This document shows, one piece after another, positions 27,110 through 36,204 of a DNA stretch of 64,000 nt. Position 1 is the first letter of the stretch, and every line of letters begins with the position of its first letter. The notes under the pieces were generated by a model. The model was given only the letters and a program-made list of their open reading frames with translations, made no database searches and was not told the origin of the DNA. Source of the DNA: Burkholderia sp. Ac-20365. Its GTDB lineage: Bacteria; Pseudomonadota; Gammaproteobacteria; Burkholderiales; Burkholderiaceae. The stretch covers positions 310,001-374,000 of the forward strand of contig NZ_JAAGPI010000006.1 of NCBI RefSeq assembly GCF_017104715.1. Reading direction: 5' to 3'. Made by a program: the position numbers and the translations under genes.

Positions 27110-27150
27110 AGCGCCCAGTGAGCAAGCGATTCACTTGCTCACTGGGCGCT
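27110..27150. terminator. Perfect 17-bp hairpin between convergent genes
   Basis: AGCGCCCAGTGAGCAAG and its exact complement are separated by 7 bases, 12 bases after the EthD stop and 20 bases before the end of the minus-strand membrane-protein gene. A strong stem without a T-run in either direction suggests a bidirectional transcript-end or RNA-stabilising structure. Confidence 0.65.
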
Positions 27151-27170
27151 ATGCGTTTACCGCTTGCAGC

Positions 27171-27890
27171 TCAACGGAATCTGACTTCGACCTTGCGCGA
27201 GAGCAACCGTCCGTGAGCACCGACCAAAAGTCGACCATCACGCAAGGCTGCGTATTTCCCTTTAAAAGCTGACAGCATCCCGCTGGAGACGGCGCTAACC
27301 TCATGCGGCTCGTGAATTGACACGCTTAGGTCGGCGCCCACGCAGCGAGCGGCCGCATCGAGTTGACGCGAAAGCAGTGTGCTCGTGGACTTCGCAGCCA
27401 GAAGTGGTGACCGGAACGTCAACGTCTGCGCACGGCAGGTATGTGCCATCCCGACGAGCTCCATCACCTGGGCGCGCAGCTCAGGAACATCGGAAGACTT
27501 GAGACTCGTCTTCGGAAAGTGAACGCGCAATTCCCTGCCGTAGCATGACGTGACCAGCATGGCACCGGGCCCGCGACGCAAACGGAAATACATGCTCTGG
27601 AGCGGAACAACATTCAGCAGCAGTAGGGCAGTTGCGAGGCCGCTCGTTGTGGTCGCGTCCTGGGCTGGATGCAGATGCGCAAACAAGACGGTTCCAGCGA
27701 TGCAGGCAATCAGGCAATTCCGTGCGTTGATGCGCGCAAATATGAGAAATGCAAACCGCTGGAACCGTGAAGACATCCAATAGTCCAGGATGGCGCCGAC
27801 CAAGTCATTTCCGAGCGACAAAACACCGGATACGGCCCGGCCGCACCAGAAGCCGCTCAGAGGGATGAGACTGGAAACACTTTTTTTCAC
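27171..27890 (-). CDS. Hypothetical membrane protein
   Basis: This 239-residue protein resembles no family I recognise. The N-terminal third is membrane-associated, with helices near residues 55-72 (LIACIAGTVLFAHL) and 82-100 (GLATALLLLNVVPLQSMYF). A soluble basic domain (about residues 105-239) follows, with strands such as GRELRVHFPKTSLKSSDVPE and RDGRLLVGAHGRLLSRKVEV. It begins MKKSVSSLIPLSG. It is transcribed away from the OYE gene's 3' end and converges with the EthD operon. No functional link to its neighbours is apparent. Confidence 0.6.
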   Translation of the reverse strand: MKKSVSSLIPLSGFWCGRAVSGVLSLGNDLVGAILDYWMSSRFQRFAFLIFARINARNCLIACIAGTVLFAHLHPAQDATTTSGLATALLLLNVVPLQSMYFRLRRGPGAMLVTSCYGRELRVHFPKTSLKSSDVPELRAQVMELVGMAHTCRAQTLTFRSPLLAAKSTSTLLSRQLDAAARCVGADLSVSIHEPHEVSAVSSGMLSAFKGKYAALRDGRLLVGAHGRLLSRKVEVRFR

Positions 27891-28063
27891 CGTATGTCCT
27901 CAATGGATATAAATGACAAACGGTGTAGACCGTCCAGCATTCCGCTGGCGGGCGAGCGCCGTCCTGTTCGTAATATCGGACGACATCTGGCTGCGCTTTA
28001 GCCGGCGGGAGGAGGCGGCGCCGCGAGTGCCGTCCACGGTGCGGTTCGGACAGCGGTGATTTA

Positions 28064-29194
28064 TTACTGGGTCGAATACGGTGCGTAGTCGACGTAACCT
28101 TTTGCGCCGCCTCCATAGAAGGTGTTAGGGTCCGCAGGCGTAAGCGGCCAGCTATTTTTCAGGCGAGCAACAAGGTCGGGGTTGCTGATGAAGGCTGCCC
28201 CGAAAGCCACGAGGTCGATGATTTTGTCAGCAATCATTTGCTCGGCGCGTTCGCGGGTCATACCGCCTGCCAGGATGAGTGCCGTATGCGGCAGAAAGCT
28301 CTTCAATGTTCGCAGCAATCCGTAAAACCCAGATTCAGCCACTGGCTCCAGAGCACTGTCGAGACGTGTGTATCCAGACTGATTCATGATGTGCACGTAG
28401 GCGAGTTCGCGCTGACCGATTTCGCGGCAAAGCTCGGTGTACGTCTCATCAATCTCGGGGTAGAACGGCATGTCGAAGAGCTTGCCGTAGGGCGATATGC
28501 GAATCCCGACCCTTTCCTTGCCGACACGTGCCGTAACGGCGTCGATGACTTCGAGGGTAAAGCGCAAGCGGTTCGCGAGGGTATCAGCTGAATAGCAATC
28601 TGTACGGTCGTTGACCAGCGGATTCATGAACTGCTCGAAAAGATAGCCGTTCGCACCGTGGATTTCGACGCCGTCGAATCCGGCCTGGATAGCATTTTGG
28701 GCAGCTTGAGCGAAGTCTTCAACGACCCGGGCGACTTCGTCTGTCGACAGCGGTCTAGGTGCGGGCGTATCAATGGGGCTCGGCTTTCCATTCTCGTCAT
28801 AGCCGAATGCCTTTGCGTTCATCGCTTGTTTTGAGGTCGCACTCACGGGCAGCTTCCCATCGTCCTGGATAGAGGGGTGAGAGACTCTGCCGACATGCCA
28901 GAGCTGGGCGAAAATCCGGCCACCAACGGCGTGAACGGAGTCGGTTGCGAGTCGCCAGCCGGCGATTTGCTCTGCAGTGAAAATGCCGGGATTAAACAGA
29001 TACCCACGACCTTCGCGCGAAATCGACGTGCCCTCGCTGACTATCAAACCTGCAGTTGCGCGTTGTGCGTAGTACAGGGCAGTACGCTCGTCTGCAACGT
29101 CGCGCGAAGCACGAGCGCGCGTTAACGGAGCCATGACAATCCGGTTTTTGAGAACCATGCCGGCGAGATTGAATGAGTCGAATAGATTATTCAT
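28064..29194 (-). CDS. Old Yellow Enzyme-family NADH:flavin oxidoreductase
   Basis: This 376-residue FMN barrel enzyme starts NLFDSFNLAGMVLKNRIVMA followed by PLTRARA, the OYE pattern. The substrate-binding His-Asn pair lies in VEIHGANGYLFEQFMNP, then NDRTDCYSADTLANRLRF. A phosphate-site segment follows (ALILAGGMTRERAEQMI, GAAFISNPDLVARL). OYEs reduce activated C=C bonds of enones and nitro-esters with NAD(P)H. It lies upstream of the SnoaL and LLM genes on the same strand in reverse order, so the three could form one detoxification or ring-reduction unit controlled by the LysR at 30985. Confidence 0.93.
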   Translation of the reverse strand: MNNLFDSFNLAGMVLKNRIVMAPLTRARASRDVADERTALYYAQRATAGLIVSEGTSISREGRGYLFNPGIFTAEQIAGWRLATDSVHAVGGRIFAQLWHVGRVSHPSIQDDGKLPVSATSKQAMNAKAFGYDENGKPSPIDTPAPRPLSTDEVARVVEDFAQAAQNAIQAGFDGVEIHGANGYLFEQFMNPLVNDRTDCYSADTLANRLRFTLEVIDAVTARVGKERVGIRISPYGKLFDMPFYPEIDETYTELCREIGQRELAYVHIMNQSGYTRLDSALEPVAESGFYGLLRTLKSFLPHTALILAGGMTRERAEQMIADKIIDLVAFGAAFISNPDLVARLKNSWPLTPADPNTFYGGGAKGYVDYAPYSTQ

Positions 29195-29276
29195 GATTTG
29201 GGTTTGATGCGACTATAAAATTGCGCGATGCAATCTGGCTACGAAGGCAACTACCAGAGTTCGCCGAAGATGGCTG

Positions 29277-29783
29277 TTACCAGGATTCCTTCACTAGTTG
29301 AGACGCAACCCAACCCTGTGTCCATGGTGCAGATTGCTCGATGACTCCGGAGACCTCTTCAATCAGCCACTTACCGTCGATTTTGATGAACTTGTCACTG
29401 TATTTTCCAGAGAGCACCACTGCCTCTTCTTTCGGGGAGTTTGGCGATGCCTTCATAGTTAGCAGACATAGCAGGTAGAAGCTTGCGTTGGCACGGTAAC
29501 CATCAGCGCTAACATCGACGATGGCGGAGAGGATGTTGTGTTGCGCCCAACTGATGCTCTGACGAAGATTGCAGCAGTGGTGCTTGATGCCGTCGCGACC
29601 TTTAGCTTCGCCGCCCACGCCCTTTATGGTCCAAATGCCATCCTCAACAAAAAGGGAAGCGAGCCCGTCACCATCGAAATGATTGTCGAGTTTGCGCGCA
29701 TACTCAGCCTTTAGTCGCGTGATGGATTCAATATCTTCAAGTCTGGTGATTCGCTGTTCTACGGTTGGTTTGTGGTTGCTCAT
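29277..29783 (-). CDS. SnoaL-like (NTF2-fold) protein
   Basis: This 168-residue protein has the cone-shaped NTF2/SnoaL pattern. An opening helix (ITRLEDIESITRLKAEYARK) is followed by LDNHFDGDGLASLFVEDGIW, and later sheet strands include KIDGKWLIEEVSG. Relatives act as cyclases, isomerases or hydratases, or as dehydratase-like accessory proteins. Its position between OYE and LLM flavin genes supports a role in modifying the same substrate. Catalytic residues cannot be assigned by eye. Confidence 0.85.
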   Translation of the reverse strand: MSNHKPTVEQRITRLEDIESITRLKAEYARKLDNHFDGDGLASLFVEDGIWTIKGVGGEAKGRDGIKHHCCNLRQSISWAQHNILSAIVDVSADGYRANASFYLLCLLTMKASPNSPKEEAVVLSGKYSDKFIKIDGKWLIEEVSGVIEQSAPWTQGWVASQLVKESW

Positions 29784-29904
29784 TGTGCTTCACAGATGCG
29801 ATTGGGTAGCTCACGTCAGTATCGGGTCCTCTACTGCGATGGCGCAGTAGGGAACCTTCGGTGATTGCAGGCACACACTCGGTGCTAGCTGAACTGCTTT
29901 GTGT

Positions 29905-30894
29905 TCAGTTGGACGGGAAGTGCGGGAGAACCTCCGATGCCAGTTCGTCCATGATTTCCCAGTAGGGGCGCCGGCTGACTTTTGGATTGAGCGCGATGTG
30001 ATTCACGCCCGCAGCCTGTGCCTTATGAAGAAAATCGGCGAGGCTCTTGCTTCCAGACCGAATGCCGCCGCGAGTGCGGATAAACGGTTCATTTCGGTTG
30101 TCGACGAGGTCAAGGAAGCCGCCGATGCCAAGGGGTTTGAACCGTTCGGGGCCGCACGACGCGCTGACTTGGTAGTGCCATCGCTTCGCGAATGGCTGCA
30201 GTTGTTGCGGGACTGGCGCGGAGCCGATGAAGCCGTCCATATTCTTCGCGATGTACGCAAGGCTCTGCTGGGCTTGGCCGACTGCGATGGTCGGGAGGGC
30301 GCCGAACGGTGGCTTCGGAATGAGTTCATGGGTACCCATTGAATTGCCGAAGCGCGGCGACGAGAAACTGGGGAAGTCCTCTTCGAGGACAGTCTTCAAT
30401 ACTTGATATGCATCCCTGAATCGGTCGCCACGTGTTTCGAAGTCAATGCCGAAGAGCGGGTATTCCGCAGGCCGGTCACCAGACGATAGGCCGAGCACCA
30501 CACGGCCGCCAGAGAGTTGGTCAATTGACGCGATTTGCTTCGCGAGAAGCAAGGGCTCCCGCATAGGCAAAACGATGCCGGCCGTTCCCAGCGCGATGTG
30601 CCGCGTGAAGGCAGCGAGATACGCCATATACGGGATGGGGTCGAATACCTGTCCGACATCGCCATAAAGCGGGTCATAGAAAGGGACATCGCGCATCCAG
30701 AGAGCTGCGAAGCCCAGTTCATCAGCCTTCTGCGCCATGGCGACGTGGTCTCGCATCGTCGGTGCGGGACTATCGGGATGGGTTTCCAACGGCAAAATCA
30801 AGCCGACGGTGAGCTTTTCCGGGGAGAAGAGGCGAGCGTAGGCTGGCTGCTCGGTGAGCGCGGCGGTGAGGTCGTGTTCGGCGATGGAATTCAT
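29905..30894 (-). CDS. LLM-class flavin-dependent oxidoreductase (luciferase-like monooxygenase)
   Basis: This protein has 329 residues from MNSIAEHD, which has GGAGA upstream; the frame extends to 30939. The bacterial luciferase barrel shows MAQKADELGFAALWMRDVPF and AGIVLPMREPLLLAKQIASI. It also shows LSGGRVVLGLSSGDRPAEYP, the flavin-phosphate region, and PTIAVGQAQQSLAYIAKNMD. It probably oxidises a small organic molecule with reduced FMN (or F420); the OYE neighbour is a second flavoprotein but not an obvious reductase partner. It diverges from the LysR gene across an inverted repeat. Confidence 0.9.
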   Translation of the reverse strand: MNSIAEHDLTAALTEQPAYARLFSPEKLTVGLILPLETHPDSPAPTMRDHVAMAQKADELGFAALWMRDVPFYDPLYGDVGQVFDPIPYMAYLAAFTRHIALGTAGIVLPMREPLLLAKQIASIDQLSGGRVVLGLSSGDRPAEYPLFGIDFETRGDRFRDAYQVLKTVLEEDFPSFSSPRFGNSMGTHELIPKPPFGALPTIAVGQAQQSLAYIAKNMDGFIGSAPVPQQLQPFAKRWHYQVSASCGPERFKPLGIGGFLDLVDNRNEPFIRTRGGIRSGSKSLADFLHKAQAAGVNHIALNPKVSRRPYWEIMDELASEVLPHFPSN

Positions 30895-30947
30895 GTGATT
30901 CTCCAGTTGCTTAATTTTAATTTTGTTCGCTAGAGCCATTAACCACC

Positions 30948-30979
30948 TAGAATTCCATTGACTTCATCCTTGAATTCTA
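30948..30979. promoter_or_regulatory. LysR-type inverted repeat in the LLM/LysR divergent region
   Basis: TAGAATTC and its exact complement GAATTCTA are separated by 16 bases. It lies between the start of the minus-strand LLM gene and the probable GTG start of the plus-strand LysR gene, overlapping where both promoters should be. It is a good candidate for autoregulation and control of the LLM-SnoaL-OYE genes. Confidence 0.5.
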
Positions 30980-30984
30980 AAATC

Positions 30985-31902
30985 GTGCTCAAAGACAGGT
31001 TTTCCGGCTTAAACGAGTTCGTCCTTTCCGCCCAGGAGGGAAGCTTTACGGCAGCAGGTACCGCACTGGGCCTAACCAGTAGCGCGGTAGGCAAAGCCGT
31101 TACCCGACTCGAGAAGCGTCTCGGCACCAAGCTGGTCCACCGCACGACTCGGCGGCTGACGCTGACCAGCGAGGGCGAGGCTTATCTCGCAAGTTGCCTT
31201 CGCGTGCTCAATGAACTAGAGGAAACCGAGGGGTTTCTGACGACCGGCCGCCAGGAACCGGTAGGGAAGGTGAGGGTGGAATTGCCTGCGACCTTCGGCC
31301 GTCGGCATGTGCTGCCAGCGTTGCTGGAACTTTCGTGCCGTCATCCTCGACTCGACCTCTCAGCGAATTTCAGTGAACGGCTGGCGGACCTGATTGCCGA
31401 CGGAGTCGACGTTGCAGTTCGGATTGGGACGCTCAAGGACGACCTGGATATTGCTGCGCGCAGGCTTGGTGAGCAGCGCCTGGTAATCTGTGCTTCACCC
31501 ACGTATCTGAGTCGTCATGGAGTACCGGAGACGAGAGACGACCTACATACCCACGACTGCATAGTAGGGCTGCGTAGAGGCCAGCCGGCAGGCTGGCTAT
31601 TGAAGAATTCGCAGGGCGACTTTGAGCCGGTCACTGTAAAAGTCAGGCACGAGTTAGGTGATGGTGAGGCAATGCTCAATACGGCCCTTGCGGGATGCGG
31701 TCTCGCTCAACTGCCTACCTGGTTGGTCGGCGAACACGTTCGCAGTGGTGCGCTCGTTCAGGTGCTTGAAGCGTGGACTGGCGGCGGAATGCCGATACAC
31801 GCAATCTGGCCGAGAACCAAATATATTCAACCCAGAGTACGGGTCGTTATCGACGAACTCATACGTTTGTCGCGCGAGCCGGGTTCGGGGTTTAATCCGT
31901 AG
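30985..31902 (+). CDS. LysR-family regulator (CrgA-like group)
   Basis: This protein has about 305 residues from a GTG (read MLKDRFSGLNEFVL), which matches the usual start of this LysR group. A TTG at 30958 is possible but would put the upstream inverted repeat inside the coding region. The HTH is SFTAAGTALGLTSSAVGKAV, followed by LVHRTTRRLTLTSEGEAYL. The effector domain is KVRVELPATFGRRHVLPALL and VDVAVRIGTLKDDLDIAARR. It is similar to the LysR at 23850. By position it regulates the divergent LLM-SnoaL-OYE genes. Confidence 0.9.
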   Translation: MLKDRFSGLNEFVLSAQEGSFTAAGTALGLTSSAVGKAVTRLEKRLGTKLVHRTTRRLTLTSEGEAYLASCLRVLNELEETEGFLTTGRQEPVGKVRVELPATFGRRHVLPALLELSCRHPRLDLSANFSERLADLIADGVDVAVRIGTLKDDLDIAARRLGEQRLVICASPTYLSRHGVPETRDDLHTHDCIVGLRRGQPAGWLLKNSQGDFEPVTVKVRHELGDGEAMLNTALAGCGLAQLPTWLVGEHVRSGALVQVLEAWTGGGMPIHAIWPRTKYIQPRVRVVIDELIRLSREPGSGFNP

Positions 31903-32374
31903 AGCGCTTGATGGTGTATTCCGAGTTACCGTCTAGCTGTGTTTACCCGAGTGTCCAATCACCAATACTCTCTAGCCTACATACTTCGCTTTTCATGAAT
32001 GCCCCTTGGTGAAGTTGAGCCCCGCCTTATCCAGAGCGAGGCCTTCAGACACGTTCCAAAGCATCGTGAGATGCCCCTCGGAGCCAGCGTCGCCCGTCAG
32101 CCGTTCGCCTCAGGGCGCTAACTTCGCCACCCTGTCCGGTATCTCAAGGCTATCCCACAGTACCGGCTATCCCGTGACCGCTGCCGTTGATGTCCGACCA
32201 GTCACGCGGCTGCACCGCGGAATGGGCAGCAGTATGTATACCGCGCAACAGGGGTGATGATTTCGCATCGGAAGGACGCGCTCGGAAAACTGGCCGTGAG
32301 CGTGGGAGTTTTGCCAGCAAAAAAATTTCAGAAGGGTTGGCTGTGCGGGTGTGCGACCCTCAACGAACAGTTCG
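31903..32374. other. 472-bp stretch without a recognisable gene
   Basis: Reading frames here are short and lack ribosome binding sites or family resemblance. This is where the metabolic half ends and the accessory half begins. It could contain remnants of older genes, but I see no specific signature. Confidence 0.4.
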
Positions 32375-32575
32375 TCAACGACTTCCGCGAGGCGCAGCAT
32401 TGCCACGCCTACCGCCTGACGAATTTCCAGTCGTACTCGGCCAGTTGCCACCGGAAGAGCCACTGCCAGACCGGCCGTCGCTTCCTGTTGATTTGGCCCC
32501 GCTGGACGAGCCCTTCGATGCACCGCCCGCGCTGCCGCGTGTGCCACCTTGGCTGCCGCTTGCTCCTTTGCTCAT
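32375..32575 (-). CDS. Small Gly/Ser-rich hypothetical protein
   Basis: This 66-residue, almost entirely low-complexity protein starts MSKGASGSQGGTRGSAGGAS and continues in Gly, Ser, Lys and Arg with no hydrophobic core. The ATG has GGAGG five bases upstream on the minus strand, which supports translation. It is likely intrinsically disordered and basic. High-GC sequence can make such frames by chance, so it needs homologues to be convincing. No function is suggested by the neighbours. Confidence 0.45.
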   Translation of the reverse strand: MSKGASGSQGGTRGSAGGASKGSSSGAKSTGSDGRSGSGSSGGNWPSTTGNSSGGRRGNAAPRGSR

Positions 32576-33067
32576 CGCTGCCTCCGTTGAAAACACTGAG
32601 GTGAGGCGCTACTCGCCGTGCCTGATGAATAAAGTCGCGCATGGCAACTGCGACCATCGCATAAAGATACTCCTGCTTGTACCCGTCAGCATGCTCTACA
32701 TCGGCTGCCTGAACTGAGTTGCGAATATCGAAGGCTTTGGCTTCGTGGGCGTCGAGACATCATCTTCAACGCCGCTCCCGCTTAAGCCTTCGAAGAGTAC
32801 CGGATTCCGGGGCGCATTCTGGCTGGCAACGAGGAACTGCAGGCAACCCTACCTGACTGAGCGGTCGCTATCGGAGTGCCGCGACGCCTCAGTAAAGAGG
32901 TAGTTTGCGACATTGAGCCCAGAAGCTTCGATGATTGGCGGCAGCGGCCCATCAGTACCCTTAGGCTGTCACCGTCCCGCCTCAAAACTGACGTCTTCGC
33001 CGCCTACGCTCTCAGGGTTGACCGCCAGTGGTCAACCCGCATCGCGCGCATTCACATGGAGAGAGAC
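32576..33067. other. 492-bp region upstream of the PLD gene without a clear gene
   Basis: The PLD frame stays open back to 32876, but those residues lack domain character and the downstream ATG at 33068 has a better ribosome binding site. Other frames are short. The region presumably holds the PLD promoter. Confidence 0.4.
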
Positions 33068-34867
33068 ATGGCGACGAAATGCATTGCGTTTTCAAATAAT
33101 GATGTGATTATGGTGGCTTGGACCTTCGCGCAGAAGCTTGAAGGTTGCGTTGGCTGCGACGTCCGCCGCATTCCGGCCAGTTCGGCTGACATCAAAAGCG
33201 GGGAGCCTCAGGGCCAGTCGCTCCCCGCCATGGCGGGATTTGCCGGCGACCCGAACGCCGGAAAGAGTGGGCGGACCACCGCCCAGGCACCAATCCAGAA
33301 GCTCTTCTGGAAGGACCTGGCTGCAACGGACCTCACGTCGCCCGGTCCATACATCTATCAGGTCATTCCGCTCAAGGGCACCTTTGATGGCAAGGGCGTT
33401 CCCACGCTCACTCCGTATCCAGATGTGCATCCGCTCTTCTCCAATCCCGTGACGCTCACAGCGGACCATGGCGACGCCGAGGACGCGTCCTCTTTGCAGG
33501 CTTACTTCAATCGTGGGATTCTGGCGACCCAGGCGTTGACCCACGAGGTGCCCATCAGCAAGAAGACGGGTGCGCCCGATGCGGGTGCGCTGCTGAAAAA
33601 GATTGCCGACCCACAGGACCCGTTGCGTAAGTCCCTGTCGAGTGACCTCACGACAGCATTGCCGCAGTTACTTAACGAGGCGAAGGAGAAGGGCGGAGAC
33701 TGCTATGCGGCCCTTTACGAATTGCATGACAAGGAACTGGAGTCGTACCTCACGGGAAATAAACGCATGCACCTGATTCTGTCGAATACGTTCGACAGCA
33801 AGAGTGGCGACCCTGACAAAGAGAACAAGCCGGCCCGGGATGCGCTCCACCATTCTGGTGCGGACGTTCTTGACCGCATGCTGCCTGATGGCAGTCATAT
33901 CGGACACAACAAGTTCGTCCTCTATCTGAACAGCAAAGGTGCGCCAACGGCAGTGCTGACGGGCTCCACGAATTGGACGTCCACAGGTCTGTGCGCCCAG
34001 ACGAACAACAGCCTAATTGTTCGCTCGCCTAGCGTCGCGCAGGCTTACTCGGACTACTGGGACAGGCTCAAGCAGGACACGGATGACGCAAAGGGAGATG
34101 CTCACGCGTTGCAGGGGAAGACGTTCCGCACCGCCAACCAGACGCCTGTCAAAGTCAATGTACCAGGAGCATCCGAAGCGACCGTCTGGTTTTCTCCCAA
34201 CACTCCACAAAAGAACAAGCCCAAGAACCCTGAAGCGCCTGTCGACATGGCCGACATCGAGGAGCTTATCAAGTCCGCGAAGCAGGCCGTCCTGTTCCTG
34301 TGCTTCGACCCAGGCAATCCGAGCGTGGTAGACGCCGCGGCCGCGGCCCTGAACGCAAACCCCAAGCTGTTCATCCGCGGTGCGCTGACCAACGCCGACC
34401 GTGCAGGGAATTTTGTTATTGACCTACACGATAACGGGCGGAAACCGGATGACCCAGCACAGGTCATCCCTGCAAAAGCCATCGACGATACCTTCGGCAT
34501 GTGGGAAAAGGAACTGCTCAACGCAGGCCACGCAGTCATTCACGACAAGATTGTCGTCATCGACCCGTTTGACGCAAAAAACTGCATCGTTGTGGTTGGC
34601 AGCCACAATCTCGGGTACAAGGCGTCTTACACGAACGACGAAAATCTGCTTGTCATCCGCGGCAACGAAAGCCTTGCCCGCGCGTACACGGTTCATGTAC
34701 TTGACGTGTATGACCACTATCGCTGGCGCTACCTGCTGGCCGAGTATGGAACGAAGGACAGCTGGCAGGGGCTCCAGCCGAATGACAGATGGCAGGACCA
34801 GTATTTCCCGGCTGGAAAGGGAAAACCGAACGCCGAGCTGGACTTTTGGCTTTCCGCCACGCCGTAG
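33068..34867 (+). CDS. Phospholipase D-superfamily protein with one complete and one partial HKD motif
   Basis: This protein has 599 residues from MATKCIAFSNND, preceded by GGAGAGAG. There are two PLD-type modules. The first (about residue 280) is HNKFVLYLNSKG with GSTNW but lacks the Asp of HxKxxxxD. The second (about residue 492) is HDKIVVIDPF with GSHNLG and is complete. Two HKD motifs normally form one active site of a phospholipase, nuclease or cardiolipin synthase. There is no signal peptide. The lipoprotein gene 287 bases downstream may be related. It could be an antibacterial effector, a nuclease or a stress protein; evidence does not decide. Confidence 0.82.
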   Translation: MATKCIAFSNNDVIMVAWTFAQKLEGCVGCDVRRIPASSADIKSGEPQGQSLPAMAGFAGDPNAGKSGRTTAQAPIQKLFWKDLAATDLTSPGPYIYQVIPLKGTFDGKGVPTLTPYPDVHPLFSNPVTLTADHGDAEDASSLQAYFNRGILATQALTHEVPISKKTGAPDAGALLKKIADPQDPLRKSLSSDLTTALPQLLNEAKEKGGDCYAALYELHDKELESYLTGNKRMHLILSNTFDSKSGDPDKENKPARDALHHSGADVLDRMLPDGSHIGHNKFVLYLNSKGAPTAVLTGSTNWTSTGLCAQTNNSLIVRSPSVAQAYSDYWDRLKQDTDDAKGDAHALQGKTFRTANQTPVKVNVPGASEATVWFSPNTPQKNKPKNPEAPVDMADIEELIKSAKQAVLFLCFDPGNPSVVDAAAAALNANPKLFIRGALTNADRAGNFVIDLHDNGRKPDDPAQVIPAKAIDDTFGMWEKELLNAGHAVIHDKIVVIDPFDAKNCIVVVGSHNLGYKASYTNDENLLVIRGNESLARAYTVHVLDVYDHYRWRYLLAEYGTKDSWQGLQPNDRWQDQYFPAGKGKPNAELDFWLSATP

Positions 34868-35154
34868 TTAGGTAAGTCGGGCAGGTGGATTCAATGTCGA
34901 AGAAGGGAGCCAGGCCCCGTCCGGCTCCCGGCAGCCTTTCTAGCGAGGGGCTCTGTCTTTGCACCTCCTGCTATCGCGCCGCTTTTCAATTTGTGCGATG
35001 GTGCGCCGTTTCCTCAAGTAGACCTGCTGGTGCTCCAGGTTATCGGTGGCCCGAAGCCAACCGATAGCGTTCACGAGCGCCGTACCGGCGTTGCCTGGCC
35101 AGGCCGCCTTGCTACTGCGGCACCTTTAAGCTGTCGTGCTGTTCGGAGGTTGCC

Positions 35155-35757
35155 ATGCTTCTACGCTTTGCTATTTCCGCATCTGCTCTAGTCCTCGTCC
35201 CCTTGCTCCAGGCTTGCGCGCCAGGCGTGAATGCGCCACCTGCCACGCCGACCGTCGGATGGCAGATACGGGACGAGACGGCCAACACTCAGCTCGCTCT
35301 AACCACGGTCGCGCCGGGTCAGTACCAGGCAGACGTCGTCGGTGGCCATACCTTCTCGGTGTATTTCAACGCGAACAGTCCTGGCGGGGTTGGCAGCGTG
35401 TCGACCAGCGGCAATCTTGACGCTGTTCAATGCGGCACTATCACCTACATCGTAGGCGGGAAACCCCCCAGGGCGGTCCGCGTGCTCCACAACGATGGCC
35501 CCAAGCAGACGCGCGCCATCGACAACTTCTCATACACCGACAACGCTAACAGCGTGAAGACAACGGGCTTCGAGATATATGCATTCAATGCTTCATTGTC
35601 GACGCCTGGCTATGACCTGCAGCTGTGTCCGACAAACATCGGGACGCTGGGCGGGTACATCGTTCTGAACGGGACCGCAACGGCTTGGGGCGACGCCACA
35701 AAATCTGCAAGTACGACGCTCACAATCACGCTTCAACCTCACGTTGAAGGCCCATAA
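35155..35757 (+). CDS. Putative lipoprotein, unknown function
   Basis: This 200-residue protein has a lipoprotein signal peptide MLLRFAISASALVLVPLLQA followed by Cys21 (lipobox LLQAC). The mature part is rich in beta strands with Gly, Ser and Thr. It contains four or five Cys, including VQCGTITYIVGGK and DLQLCPTN. GGAGG precedes the ATG. It should be exported and anchored in a membrane. It sits downstream of the PLD protein on the same strand and just upstream of a 143-residue gene (15-base gap). I do not recognise the family. Confidence 0.7.
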   Translation: MLLRFAISASALVLVPLLQACAPGVNAPPATPTVGWQIRDETANTQLALTTVAPGQYQADVVGGHTFSVYFNANSPGGVGSVSTSGNLDAVQCGTITYIVGGKPPRAVRVLHNDGPKQTRAIDNFSYTDNANSVKTTGFEIYAFNASLSTPGYDLQLCPTNIGTLGGYIVLNGTATAWGDATKSASTTLTITLQPHVEGP

Positions 35758-35772
35758 GCGGAGGTACACATC

Positions 35773-36204
35773 GTGGGAACGTGGCTAGATGATTACTTCG
35801 AGAATCCGAGGCCAGTGGGCATGCGACTGGGCGCACTCACACCGACGTTCGGGCATGAACTGGACGAACCGCAGTTCATCTTTTATCTGCAGGCGAACAT
35901 GAACTATCACGGTAGGCAGTCGCGTCCAGGACCACCGTGGATACTGCTGGCGCCACGCTATACGACTCAAGGCATTCAGGTGGAAAAGAAGATTGACCTT
36001 GTGAACGGCGGATTCGAATTGTCGAACCTCATTGAGCGTGTCGACATTGTCCGGAACTTCGGTGGTGGCTATCTCGTAAAGGTGGGCATCCAGGGCAGCC
36101 CACGGGTCTTTGTGCCGAACCTGGCGACCGACATGCGACTATCTGGACTCGACGAAGGGGCGTGGCACTACGACATTGTCATCAGTGAACCGCCGTTCGC
36201 ATAG
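35773..36204 (+). CDS. Hypothetical protein (143 residues)
   Basis: This protein starts at a GTG with GGAGG eight bases upstream, 15 bases after the lipoprotein gene, so the two are probably cotranscribed. It has no signal peptide or membrane segment. The sequence is a mix of strands: PQFIFYLQANMNYHGRQSRP, GFELSNLIERVDIVRNFGGG and a closing YDIVISEPPFA. No family is recognised. Confidence 0.6.
   Translation: MGTWLDDYFENPRPVGMRLGALTPTFGHELDEPQFIFYLQANMNYHGRQSRPGPPWILLAPRYTTQGIQVEKKIDLVNGGFELSNLIERVDIVRNFGGGYLVKVGIQGSPRVFVPNLATDMRLSGLDEGAWHYDIVISEPPFA

Noticed and set aside
32187..32717. A 176-residue plus-strand frame before the PLD gene
   Set aside because: Pro/Leu/Arg-rich and without RBS; it is the complement of the Gly/Ser-rich minus-strand frame, which has the better start signal.
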